Positions 1 through 7,452 are shown, counted from the first letter of the stretch. The stretch: DNA of 9,609 nucleotides from Bacteroidales bacterium (GCA_017997855.1 JAGOEF010000046.1:1-9609), one strand, 5' to 3'. Notes: generated by a model not told the origin, from the sequence alone. Made by a program: numbers and translations.

Positions 1-1641
1 CCCCTGCTCTATTTCGCATGTCCAGATAGCCTTGGCGACTACACACTCGAAGTGAAGGCGAAAGATTTATCTATTGCAAACACCCTGATTCGTGCCGGAG
101 CCGACTTTGAATACACTCCTTCAAGCAGTCTGGGTTCATTTGCGTTTTACATTTTTGACGCCATTGACCATACCGAAAAATTTTATAATCGTTTTTCGGA
201 ATACCCTAAAGATGAATTGTTTTCAATTATTAAACTCATGATTTCGGATGGTTTACATGTTTTTCAGCCTTTGAGTTATCATTCAACCTATTTGGATTAC
301 GTTGTCATGTATGGTGAATACGATGATGTGGTTGAATCTGCATTGACAATTAATATCGATATTACCATTTACCCATATTGGACTATCGTAAAGCACAATA
401 AGTGTTTAGAATTCGAAAATGAAATTATTACCAAGCTCGATGCAGCCATGTGTATGACCCCTGATGAATTCGGGAACACAGCTTTACATATTGCAGCGGC
501 TGTCGGAAATTCAATACCCATTATTAAAGCCATACTTGATTTGGGGGCCGATGTTAATGCAAGAAATATGGAAGGAGTTGACGTGCTGCATGCATATACT
601 TTCCCCAGCATTATTATTTGGGATGAAGCTATTAACCATATTCACGATTTTAGTATTGCAAAAATGCTTATTGAAGCAGGCGCTGAAGCAAACTATGCCG
701 ACACTATTGAAAGCTTTTCACTTATGTCATGTGTTTTGATTGCACTCGAAGGAGACTCAGATACGCGTTATAACCATTTTTGCAATTATAGTAAAGACAG
801 CCTGTTTAATTTGTTGCTTTTGGCTGTGAATCATGGCTTTAACATTTTAAAACCACTTAAATTTGAATATCCAAATGTTGTGCAAATGGCTAGGGAAAAT
901 GAATGGGGCGAACTTATAGTCTTTGATACAGTTTTTATGGTGCCTGAAGAATACATTCCTTTGCATGCTCTGTTCAGTTATGAAAACATGTCCAGTTTTG
1001 AACCAATAATTCTTCAACAGATTCAGGAAGGAAAGTATATTGGTATTGACGAATATGGAAATTCAGCGCTTCATTATGCAGTTTCATTATCTAATTCTCA
1101 CCCAATTATACGAGCACTGATTGATTCAAAAATCGACCTAAATTCGAAGAATAACATGGGTGTCGATGTTCTTGAAGCTTTTACATTTCCATCCTTGATA
1201 AATTGGGAGAATAATAATCCACAAAAACATGATTTCAGCATTGCACAAATGCTTATTGAGGCCGGAGCCGGGGTGAATATTCCCGATCGACCAGTTTACT
1301 TTCCATTGATGGCTTGTGTTTTGGGTGCTTTAAGTGAGCAAGCTGACAACGGTTTTACTGATTTTTACAAATATGAAGCTGACAGCTTGTTAAATATTCT
1401 TTTGCTGGCAGTGAATAACGGATTTAATGTATTTGATCCGATTATCCTTAAGTTTGATAAAGTCGAGCAACACACAGCGATAGATATGTATGGAGAAATG
1501 GTTGTGTACGATTCAGTGGTAGAGATCGAAAAGACGTACATTCCCTATGAAATCATTACGCACTTCGATGTTTTCTCTGATTTCGAAAAGGCAATTCTTA
1601 AGCAATTAAAAAGCACTCATCCATGCGATAGTTTTACCAGC
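1..1641 (+). repeat. Protein super-repeat of about 195-198 residues in the ankyrin gene
   Basis: Units begin at matching ankyrin signatures: unit B 463-1047 (585 nt, 195 codons) and unit C 1048-1641 (594 nt, 198 codons). The tail of a unit A occupies 1-462, and a shorter ordinary ankyrin pair occupies 1642-1932. Shared landmarks in order are DE[FY]GN[TS]ALH, GVDVL-A-[YF]TFPS, HDFSIA[KQ]MLIEAGA, LM-CVL-AL, Y--DSL-N-LLLAVN-GFN, and a YIP segment. Unit A shows degraded versions (DLSIANTLIRAGA, YPKDELFSIIKLMISDG). The copies have diverged at DNA level, so this is an old duplication of a whole ankyrin module and not a recent tandem repeat. Confidence 0.8.
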
Positions 1642-1932
1642 GACCAGCTCACCCCACTCCATATTGCCTCAGGTTACGGATGTTCAACAAAAATTGTGAA
1701 TTTATTAATTAAAAAGTCCTGCGATGTTAATAGTAATGATATCGATGGAAACACTCCATTGCATGCTGCTGCCATGAATCCGCTCGGCTTGCCTATTGTG
1801 AAAATGTTGATTTCGGCGAAAGCTGATGCAGGTGTTATTGATAAGAATGGCCATAATCCTGAGCAAGTAGCACGCATGGCAAAGAATTTAGAATCGGCCG
1901 ATTTTCTGAAAGCACAACTCGATAAAAAATGA
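1..1932 (+). CDS. Ankyrin-repeat protein, 5' end outside the window
   Basis: The reading frame is open from base 1, so the gene most likely starts upstream. A GTG at 52 is possible, but residues before it (LLYFACPDS) already align with later repeats. Canonical ankyrin signatures appear at DEFGNTALHIAA (from 463), DEYGNSALHYAV (from 1048), LTPLHIASGYG (from about 1648) and DGNTPLHAAA (from about 1744), with partner helices such as MLIEAGA and LLIKKSCDVN. Long stretches between them are poor matches to ankyrin but are themselves repeated. Ankyrin repeats form protein-binding solenoids; no catalytic domain is visible. Cell location cannot be judged because the N-terminus is missing. The stop overlaps the next gene's ATG by 4 nt (ATGA), which suggests co-translation with the hydrolase. 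The partner is unknown. Confidence is high for the family and low for any function. Confidence 0.9.
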   Translation, partial: PLLYFACPDSLGDYTLEVKAKDLSIANTLIRAGADFEYTPSSSLGSFAFYIFDAIDHTEKFYNRFSEYPKDELFSIIKLMISDGLHVFQPLSYHSTYLDYVVMYGEYDDVVESALTINIDITIYPYWTIVKHNKCLEFENEIITKLDAAMCMTPDEFGNTALHIAAAVGNSIPIIKAILDLGADVNARNMEGVDVLHAYTFPSIIIWDEAINHIHDFSIAKMLIEAGAEANYADTIESFSLMSCVLIALEGDSDTRYNHFCNYSKDSLFNLLLLAVNHGFNILKPLKFEYPNVVQMARENEWGELIVFDTVFMVPEEYIPLHALFSYENMSSFEPIILQQIQEGKYIGIDEYGNSALHYAVSLSNSHPIIRALIDSKIDLNSKNNMGVDVLEAFTFPSLINWENNNPQKHDFSIAQMLIEAGAGVNIPDRPVYFPLMACVLGALSEQADNGFTDFYKYEADSLLNILLLAVNNGFNVFDPIILKFDKVEQHTAIDMYGEMVVYDSVVEIEKTYIPYEIITHFDVFSDFEKAILKQLKSTHPCDSFTSDQLTPLHIASGYGCSTKIVNLLIKKSCDVNSNDIDGNTPLHAAAMNPLGLPIVKMLISAKADAGVIDKNGHNPEQVARMAKNLESADFLKAQLDKK

Positions 1933-2951
1933 AGCAATTATTGATTTTCGAAAGTATGCGGATTTGGGTGATTGTTTGTTTAATGGTTCTGATTGCCTGG
2001 GGTTCTCAATTGCATGCCCAATCTAAAAACAGTATGAGTCAACCGGTTATTTACATTCATAATGAACCACTTAGCCGGGCTGCGCGGGCGACAAATACCA
2101 GCCTTCAATTACTTGGTCTGAAGAAGAAAATGGAAAAACGAATTTTTAAGGCAAAATTCAATACCCGTTTTACAGCCCCACCTGCAAATGTAAAACGCAG
2201 GTTTCAGGTTGCCGAATCGCAATTCGAAAACCGGACAGTGTACAAAATTTCACCTAAACCTGGTTCTGGCAATGTTGTAATTGTGTATCTGCATGGTGGC
2301 GCTTATGTGAACAATTTATTGCGCCTTCACTGGAATTTAATTTCGTTGCTGGTGGAAAAAACGGGTGCGACCATTATCATTCCCGACTATCCCTTGGCTC
2401 CGAGTGCGAATTGCATCGATGTGTATGCTTTTCTTTGGAGATATATGGTGGAAATTGAATCTCAGTATTATGGTAAACGTTTTATTTTTATGGGTGATTC
2501 AGCCGGAGGAGGTTTGGCCCTGGGTTTGGCTCAGTATATGCGAAACGAACACAGAATATTGGCATCAAAAATAATTATGTTGTCCCCCTGGCTCGATTTG
2601 TCGATGCAAAACCCCGAAATTGATTCGGTTGAATGTTTTGATAAAATGCTTGGAAAGGAAGCCCTGCTACAAGCCGCAAAACTGTATGCAGGAAGTCTGT
2701 CGCTGGATGATTACCGGGTTAGCCCGATATATGGCAGTTTCGATGGGTTGGGTGAAGTATCGTTGTTTATCGGCACCCATGATATCCTGATGCCGGATTG
2801 CCGCAAAATTTGCCATGAATTCAGCGAAAAAGGTATAGCCATGCGCTATTACGAGTACCCTTCGATGTTTCATGTGTGGATGGTAGCAGGAAGTTTACCG
2901 GAAGCCAGACACGCTACGGATGAAATCATCCGATTAGTTATGGAAGAATAA
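1929..2951 (+). CDS. Alpha/beta hydrolase, HSL (hormone-sensitive lipase) type esterase, probably exported
   Basis: The 340-residue product has the HSL-family layout. The oxyanion-hole motif HGGA is at residues 122-125, DYPLAP at 153-158, the nucleophile elbow GDSAGG has Ser191, the acid is probably Asp285 (GTHD), and His315 completes the triad. Such enzymes hydrolyse carboxyl esters of small acyl or lipid substrates; the actual substrate cannot be read here. The N-terminus carries a hydrophobic stretch ending LHAQ that looks like a signal peptide. The ATG at 1929 overlaps the upstream stop. An internal ATG at 1956 (residue 10) would give a cleaner signal peptide (MRIWVIVCLMVLIAWGS), so the true start is uncertain. 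The overlap suggests an operon with the ankyrin gene. A terminator follows 12 nt after the stop. Confidence 0.88.
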   Translation: MKQLLIFESMRIWVIVCLMVLIAWGSQLHAQSKNSMSQPVIYIHNEPLSRAARATNTSLQLLGLKKKMEKRIFKAKFNTRFTAPPANVKRRFQVAESQFENRTVYKISPKPGSGNVVIVYLHGGAYVNNLLRLHWNLISLLVEKTGATIIIPDYPLAPSANCIDVYAFLWRYMVEIESQYYGKRFIFMGDSAGGGLALGLAQYMRNEHRILASKIIMLSPWLDLSMQNPEIDSVECFDKMLGKEALLQAAKLYAGSLSLDDYRVSPIYGSFDGLGEVSLFIGTHDILMPDCRKICHEFSEKGIAMRYYEYPSMFHVWMVAGSLPEARHATDEIIRLVMEE

Positions 2952-2963
2952 CTTCGTGAAATT

Positions 2964-2999
2964 AAAAAAGCAGGCGAAAAATGTCTGCCTGCTTTTTTT
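2964..2999. terminator. Bidirectional intrinsic terminator between convergent genes
   Basis: A perfect 12-bp stem (AAAAAAGCAGGC at 2964-2975 against GCCTGCTTTTTT at 2987-2998) encloses an 11-nt loop. It is flanked by an A-run on the left and a 7-T run on the right, so it can stop transcription from both sides. It sits between the stop codons of the hydrolase (plus, 2951) and pepD (minus, 3019). Confidence 0.92.
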
Positions 3000-3018
3000 A
3001 ATGTGTCTATAAAGGGAT

Positions 3019-4476
3019 TTATTTCACGGGTACATTCTTAAGGGTTTCGACCAGATAATTCCAGAATTTACCCACGCTGGCAATATGCACTTTTTCGTCG
3101 GGAGAATGCGGGTAGCGGATGGTTGGACCAAACGAAATCATATCCCAGTTCGGATAGGCAGCACCAAGTATTCCGCACTCAAGACCGGCATGAATGGCTT
3201 TAATTTCAGGAATTTTTCCATACAATTGCTGATAAACTGACTGCATAGTTTTAAGTATGGGAGAATCAGTATTGGGTTTCCATCCGGGATATGCACCCTC
3301 GAATTTCACATCAGCACCAATCAGGTCGAAAATAGTTCCGATTTTATACATGGTTCCCATTTTAGCAGAATCCACCGAACTGCGAACCAGGCAATTCACC
3401 GTAAATTTACCATCAATCATTTTTACAATAGCCAGATTGTTTGATGTTTCAACCAGTCCGGGCATGCTGTCGCTCATTCGCTCAACTCCATGAGGGCAGG
3501 CAAATACCACCTTTATCATTTTTTCCTTGTAATTATCGGCAGCAATCAGTTTTGGCGCTGCAACCGGAGCAATACTCAGTTTCAGGTCGGGCTCTGTTAC
3601 CGAAAACTCGCTGCGATACATTTTGTGGAACATATCAACTTCGTTCGAAAGTTTTTTAGCATCAGCTTTGGGAACCAGCACTGTTGCAAAAGCTTCGCGC
3701 GGTATGGCATTACGCAGGCTTCCCCCTTCGAAGCGGGCAAGCTTAATATCGAAATGATAGATACAGTGGTTCAGGAAACGGGCCATGAGTTTGTTGCTGT
3801 TTCCACGACCAACATTAATGTCCATACCCGAGTGACCGCCTTTGAGCCCTTTCAGGCTAATTTCGAAAGCCTCAAAACCATCCGGAACCGGGGTTTCGGG
3901 ATAATCCATCGATACGTTAACATCAACGCCACCGGCACAACCGATATATAGCTCGCCTTCGTCTTCCGAGTCGAGATTCATCAGGATGTCGCCTTTAAGA
4001 ATGTTTGGTTTCAGGTTTTCGGCGCCAGTCATACCGGTTTCTTCATCAATAGTAAAAAGTGCCTCAACGGGACCATGTACAAGGTCTTTGCTGGCTAATA
4101 CGGCCATTGTGGCAGCAGCACCCATGCCATTGTCAGCCCCCAGGGTTGTTCCTTCGGCAGTTACCCATTCGCCATCGATGTAAGCCTTAATCGGGTCTTT
4201 TTCGAAATCGTGTTGTGTGTCGGAGTTTTTTTGTGGAACCATGTCGAGGTGGGTTTGCAAAACAACGCCTTTACGGTTTTCCATTCCTTTGGTGGCCGGT
4301 TTGCGGATAATAACATTGCCAACTTCATCAACAATGGTTTCAAGTCCAAGGTCTTCACCAAATTTTTTCATAAATTCAATCACTTTGGCTTCTTTTTTGG
4401 AAGGCCGTGGAATCTGTGTAAGACTGTAGAAATGTTTCCAGACTTGTTTGGGTTCTAATTCAAAAATCTTGCTCAT
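3019..4476 (-). CDS. pepD: Aminoacyl-histidine dipeptidase (Xaa-His dipeptidase, peptidase M20C)
   Basis: This is a full-length 485-residue cytosolic metallopeptidase that cleaves Xaa-His dipeptides such as carnosine and other short peptides, with two zinc ions. The expected residues are all visible: His76 in QTHLDMV, catalytic Asp78, bridging Asp115 in GADNGMG, catalytic Glu145 and ligand Glu146 in IDEETGMTGA, Asp169 in MNLDSEDEGE, and His457 in YPHSPDE. From memory, these sit at a constant offset of four from the numbering of Vibrio PepD, which argues for an intact enzyme. A dimerisation (lid) domain lies between roughly residues 186 and 390. There is no signal peptide. It is transcribed divergently from the thioredoxin-like gene across 59 bp, in which only an imperfect minus-strand box (TACTTTTA, 4511-4518) is seen. 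It is probably monocistronic. Confidence 0.96.
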   Translation of the reverse strand: MSKIFELEPKQVWKHFYSLTQIPRPSKKEAKVIEFMKKFGEDLGLETIVDEVGNVIIRKPATKGMENRKGVVLQTHLDMVPQKNSDTQHDFEKDPIKAYIDGEWVTAEGTTLGADNGMGAAATMAVLASKDLVHGPVEALFTIDEETGMTGAENLKPNILKGDILMNLDSEDEGELYIGCAGGVDVNVSMDYPETPVPDGFEAFEISLKGLKGGHSGMDINVGRGNSNKLMARFLNHCIYHFDIKLARFEGGSLRNAIPREAFATVLVPKADAKKLSNEVDMFHKMYRSEFSVTEPDLKLSIAPVAAPKLIAADNYKEKMIKVVFACPHGVERMSDSMPGLVETSNNLAIVKMIDGKFTVNCLVRSSVDSAKMGTMYKIGTIFDLIGADVKFEGAYPGWKPNTDSPILKTMQSVYQQLYGKIPEIKAIHAGLECGILGAAYPNWDMISFGPTIRYPHSPDEKVHIASVGKFWNYLVETLKNVPVK

Positions 4477-4535
4477 ATTTGTATCATATTTATTGTGACT
4501 AAAAAGATTTTAAAAGTACTCTATTTTTATCAGGT

Positions 4536-5591
4536 ATGAAAATAAAAATAACGAATTTTTTTAAAAATATTGTCTATACAATAGTGGTTTTACATTGTCC
4601 GCTGCTTGTTTTATCGCAGCAGCAAGCTGTTACCACAACTACTGAAACCGTTCGCTGGATGACCATCGATCAGGCTGTCAAACTGCAACAAGCTCAGCCA
4701 AAAACGATTATGATTGATATGTACACCGATTGGTGCGGATGGTGTAAAAAGATGGATCAGACGACTTTCAGCAATCCGGCAATAGCGAGGTATATCAACG
4801 ACCATTTCTATCCGGTGAAACTCAATGCCGAAACCCGCGATACATTGTATTATCGCGACACAATGTATGTGAATAATAATACGGGTCAGCGTCCGCCCCA
4901 TTCACTGGCTGTGAAGTTATTGGGTGGCAGAATGTCGTATCCCACCACGGTTTATATAGATGAAAATTTCCGGGTAAATGCTGTGCCTGGATACATGGAT
5001 GTTGGTCAGATTGAACCCTTATTAATTTATTTCGCCGAAAAGGTTTATAACACTGCCAATTATGAAGATTTTCAGAAGAACTTCAAGAAAACCTTTACTC
5101 CTGATACGGTCGAAACCAATATTAATGGGAGAATTGCCTGGCTCAGTTTTGATGAATTAAATGTCCAAATGGAAAAAAATCCCCGTAAAGTTTTGCTGTA
5201 TATATATCATGATTTAACGCCAAGCAGCCGGGTAATGAGCAATACAACTTTCACACATCCGATAATTGCTGAAATTATCGGCGAAAGCTATTATGCAGTA
5301 AAACTTGATGTAACCAGCCTGGATACTATTAATTTTTTAGGACACACATTCACTAATGACAACGAAGGCCCCGGACATCCTCACAACCTTGTTATTGCTT
5401 TACTACAACCTCTGATTACCATGCCTGCCACGGTGTTTTTCGATGAAAAAAAATCGCTTATTTACACATTTAAAGGTTATTATGCTCCTTCGATGATGGA
5501 ACTTTACCTTGAATTTATCCGCCAGAATAAATACCAGAATGGAAACTGGCAGAACTTTGTAAATTCGTATCAACGCAGGGTGAAAGATTAA
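4536..5591 (+). CDS. Exported protein with two thioredoxin-like domains, second active site degenerate
   Basis: The 351-residue product starts with a signal-peptide-like segment (charged MKIK, hydrophobic to about residue 27, then SQQQ), so it probably acts in the periplasm. Domain 1 (about 41-175) has the redox motif Cys67-Gly-Trp-Cys70 inside TDWCGWCKKM and the cis-proline Pro136 in SYPTTVY. This resembles the thioredoxin_7/DUF255-like group. Domain 2 (about 202-340) repeats the pattern: WLSFDE matches WMTIDQ, TTFTHPIIAEII matches TTFSNPAIARYI, HPHNLVIALL matches PPHSLAVKLL, and MPATVFFDE matches YPTTVYIDE with Pro297. In domain 2 the CGWC position reads TPSS (228-231), so it cannot do thiol chemistry. 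A disulfide reductase or isomerase role for domain 1 is a family inference; the partner is unknown. The gene stands alone. The nearest candidate promoter box, CATATTTG near 4474-4481, is imperfect. Confidence 0.87.
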   Translation: MKIKITNFFKNIVYTIVVLHCPLLVLSQQQAVTTTTETVRWMTIDQAVKLQQAQPKTIMIDMYTDWCGWCKKMDQTTFSNPAIARYINDHFYPVKLNAETRDTLYYRDTMYVNNNTGQRPPHSLAVKLLGGRMSYPTTVYIDENFRVNAVPGYMDVGQIEPLLIYFAEKVYNTANYEDFQKNFKKTFTPDTVETNINGRIAWLSFDELNVQMEKNPRKVLLYIYHDLTPSSRVMSNTTFTHPIIAEIIGESYYAVKLDVTSLDTINFLGHTFTNDNEGPGHPHNLVIALLQPLITMPATVFFDEKKSLIYTFKGYYAPSMMELYLEFIRQNKYQNGNWQNFVNSYQRRVKD

Positions 5592-5625
5592 CTCCCCCTG
5601 GAATAAATTCTATTGTTAACATCTT

Positions 5626-5659
5626 TTTGTTTCTAATTCGGCTAAATCACTTACTTTTG
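5626..5659 (+). promoter_or_regulatory. Bacteroidota-type promoter for the lipid kinase operon
   Basis: The -7 box TACTTTTG (5652-5659) matches TAnnTTTG exactly. A TTTG at 5626-5629 lies 22 nt upstream as the -33 element. Transcription would start near 5666, leaving a leader of about 40 nt before the ATG at 5706. No terminator is seen after the upstream gene, so some read-through is possible. Confidence 0.65.
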
Positions 5660-5705
5660 AGACCTGTGCCACAGCCAGATTACCGCTAATACAAACTTGT
5701 GTTGT

Positions 5706-6587
5706 ATGGGAGACAAGAAGAAAATAGTTTTTATCATCAACCCTAAATCAGGGGTCCGGAAGAAAAAGAGGGTCGAAAAGGCCATTAATAGATTTCTGGA
5801 TCATGGGCTTTTTGATAAAAAAATTATTTACACTGAATATCCGCAGCACGCGACTGAAATTGCGCGCCGCGAGTCGGAGGCAGGCGCCGACATTGTGGTG
5901 GCTGTTGGAGGAGATGGTTCTGCCAATGAGGTAGCACGGGGACTGATCGGAAGTCGCAGTGTGATGGGCTTAATTCCGGTGGGTTCAGGGAATGGTCTTG
6001 CCTTGTATCTTAAAATTCCTCTTATACTCAAGTTCTCGATTGGGATAATCAACCGGCAACGGGTACGGCGAATCGATACGGCCACTTTTAATGATAAAAT
6101 GTTTGTAAGTATAGCCGGTGTGGGGTTTGATGCCCTGGTAGCCCATGAGTTTTCGCATTGTCGCAGGCGTGGTTTTTTCTCTTATCTGAACATTATTTTA
6201 AGACGATTCCCCAAATACCGTCCCGGCCGGTTCCGTATTAGCTTTGGCGATATCAGCCTGGCGCGACGCGCAATTATGATCAGCTTTGCAAATTCCGACC
6301 AGTTTGGCTTTAATGCCAGCATTGCCCCGGAGGCAAAAATCACCGATGGAATGCTCGACATGTGCATTATTCGCCCTGTGTCGGTATTTCGCGCTTTGTT
6401 GATGGCTAACAAACTATTTCTCAAGAATTTCGATCTTTCGAAGAATGTCGAAATCTATAAAGTGAAAAATGTCCTCATAGAAGCATCCGCTCCGGTACAT
6501 AGTCAGGTTGACGGCGACCCAATGGGTTTGGTTAATGCGGTGAGTGTTAGTATACAACCTAAATCGCTGAGCATAATCGTACCCTGA
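5706..6587 (+). CDS. YegS/diacylglycerol-kinase-type lipid kinase
   Basis: The 293-residue product is typical in length for soluble bacterial DAGK-catalytic-domain proteins, which phosphorylate diacylglycerol or related lipids using ATP at the inner membrane face. Visible motifs are INPKSG at 11-16, the nucleotide-binding loop VGGDGSANEV at 67-76 (Ser at the usual Thr), PVGSGNGLA at 91-99, RRID at 121-124, AGVGFDA at 137-143, the C-terminal-domain signature from NSDQFG to DGMLD (196-218), and VDGDP at 268-272. I chose the ATG at 5706 over a TTG at 5697, because it gives the usual short N-terminus (MGDKKKIVFIINP) and fits the promoter. The gene ends 7 nt before the PLD-family gene, so they are probably one operon. 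The exact lipid substrate (diacylglycerol, phosphatidylglycerol, sphingoid base) cannot be told from sequence. Confidence 0.92.
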   Translation: MGDKKKIVFIINPKSGVRKKKRVEKAINRFLDHGLFDKKIIYTEYPQHATEIARRESEAGADIVVAVGGDGSANEVARGLIGSRSVMGLIPVGSGNGLALYLKIPLILKFSIGIINRQRVRRIDTATFNDKMFVSIAGVGFDALVAHEFSHCRRRGFFSYLNIILRRFPKYRPGRFRISFGDISLARRAIMISFANSDQFGFNASIAPEAKITDGMLDMCIIRPVSVFRALLMANKLFLKNFDLSKNVEIYKVKNVLIEASAPVHSQVDGDPMGLVNAVSVSIQPKSLSIIVP

Positions 6588-6594
6588 AGCCCCT

Positions 6595-7116
6595 ATGAGC
6601 GAAACACGATACATCGAAAATGGTCAGCACTACGAGAAGCTGATAACGATGATGGGTACTGTGAAGAAAACGTTGTGGATTGGCACCGCCGACATCAAGG
6701 ATTTATATGTTAAAAAGGGAAGCCGGCTGGTGCCTCTGCTCGAAATACTATCGGACCTGATACAACGCGATGTTTCGGTTCGATTAATTCATGCCAAAGA
6801 ACCGGGTCCGAACTTCAGAAAAGATTTCGACCACTACCCTGCCCTGTTTGGCGGCCTCGAACGAATGCTTTGCCCGCGCGTACATTTCAAACTGATTCTT
6901 TTCGACAACCATACGGCTTATATCGGATCGGCAAATCTCACAGGTGCCGGTTTGGGTATGAAAGGTAGCGATAACCGAAATTTCGAAGCCGGAATACTTA
7001 CAACTGACCCTTCACTGGTAGAAGCAGCTGTAAATCAGTTTGACAGGGTATGGATGGGTGCCCATTGTAACAATTGCAAGCGTAAAGATTTTTGCATTGA
7101 CCCTATTGGCAAATGA
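6595..7116 (+). CDS. Single-HKD phospholipase D-family protein with C-terminal cysteine cluster
   Basis: The 173-residue product carries one HKD motif: His97-Phe-Lys99 followed by Asp104 in HFKLILFD, then GSANLTG at 111-117 and NFEAG at 129-133. This is the standard C-terminal half of a PLD active site. Proteins with one HKD act as dimers. The family includes phospholipases, phosphatidyltransferases and nucleases such as Nuc, so the substrate is open. The C-terminus has HC-x2-C-x5-C (Cys148, Cys151, Cys157), which could bind a metal. There is no signal peptide or membrane segment, so it is probably cytoplasmic. The start lies 7 nt after the lipid kinase stop, which suggests co-transcription and favours, without proving, a role in phospholipid turnover. 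The TGA stop lies inside a small dyad (7114-7130) and the frame stays open for 83 more codons. Confidence 0.88.
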   Translation: MSETRYIENGQHYEKLITMMGTVKKTLWIGTADIKDLYVKKGSRLVPLLEILSDLIQRDVSVRLIHAKEPGPNFRKDFDHYPALFGGLERMLCPRVHFKLILFDNHTAYIGSANLTGAGLGMKGSDNRNFEAGILTTDPSLVEAAVNQFDRVWMGAHCNNCKRKDFCIDPIGK

Positions 7117-7441
7117 CGTGGGGGCCGTCATCTGGCGATTAAAGTAAACGTACGCATAATAGACATTTCTAAAGCATTTTATTTTCAGCATTTTCTGTTT
7201 TTCTGCCGGGATTTTGATTGTGATAATTTTTGTTATACAGCCATACGGGAATACCTTGTTCATCCTTTTCTGCTTTTAGTGACAAGGATGGGGAATGAGG
7301 ATTACATTTACACGGAAGATAGATTGGTAATAATCAGTTTCGATTTTATCCATACCATTGCACGCTAATTGCGTTAGAGCTATTATATTTGTACATGATT
7401 ATTTAAGCAGCACTATAGGGGAATGAGCAACAACAGATTCA
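7117..7441. other. Intergenic stretch without a convincing gene
   Basis: This 325-nt stretch is AT-rich with runs of T. It holds a 5-bp dyad at the PLD stop (7114-7130), a weak hairpin pair around 7254-7290 (CCTTGT/ACAAGG and CATCCTT/AAGGATG overlap, so only one can form), the Fic promoter (7358-7391) and a 9-codon reading frame at 7423-7452. The frame continuing from the PLD stop is open to 7365, but its product is not recognisable. I see no strong terminator for the lipid kinase/PLD operon. Confidence 0.6.
7358..7391 (+). promoter_or_regulatory. Bacteroidota-type promoter for the Fic gene
   Basis: The -7 box TATATTTG (7384-7391) matches TAnnTTTG exactly. A TTG at 7358-7360 lies 23 nt upstream, at the long end of usual spacing. 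The predicted start near 7398 gives a leader of about 44 nt containing a tiny reading frame. Confidence 0.55.
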
Positions 7442-7452
7442 ATGAGCAGTAG
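7423..7452 (+). other. Nine-codon upstream reading frame overlapping the Fic start
   Basis: An ATG at 7423 opens MSNNRFNEQ followed by TAG at 7450-7452, in a different frame from the Fic gene, whose ATG at 7442 lies inside it. The octamer AATGAGCA occurs at both starts (7422-7429 and 7441-7448), so this may only be a local duplication. Translation is unproven; if it happens, it could couple to or dampen Fic translation. Confidence 0.3.

Noticed and set aside
3490..3951. Plus-strand 153-codon reading frame inside pepD
   Set aside because: It is antisense to a fully conserved PepD sequence and has no motif of its own.
5697..5705. TTG at 5697 as the start of the lipid kinase
   Set aside because: The ATG at 5706 gives the usual family N-terminus and a better start codon; the added residues (MCC) have no family support.
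7114..7130. SECIS-like element for selenocysteine at the PLD stop
   Set aside because: The stem is only 5 bp, closes within 17 nt, includes the TGA itself and lacks the form of bacterial SECIS hairpins. The natural C-terminus precedes it.
7012..7263. Minus-strand 83-codon reading frame overlapping the end of the PLD gene
   Set aside because: It overlaps the coding end of the PLD protein, has no recognisable motif and no promoter, and its composition looks like the complement of T-rich spacer.
7254..7290. Competing hairpins (CCTTGT/ACAAGG and CATCCTT/AAGGATG) as a switch-like RNA
   Set aside because: The arms are 6-7 bp with loops of 16-22 nt, there is no terminator, and they lie upstream of the predicted Fic transcription start, so they are not in its leader.
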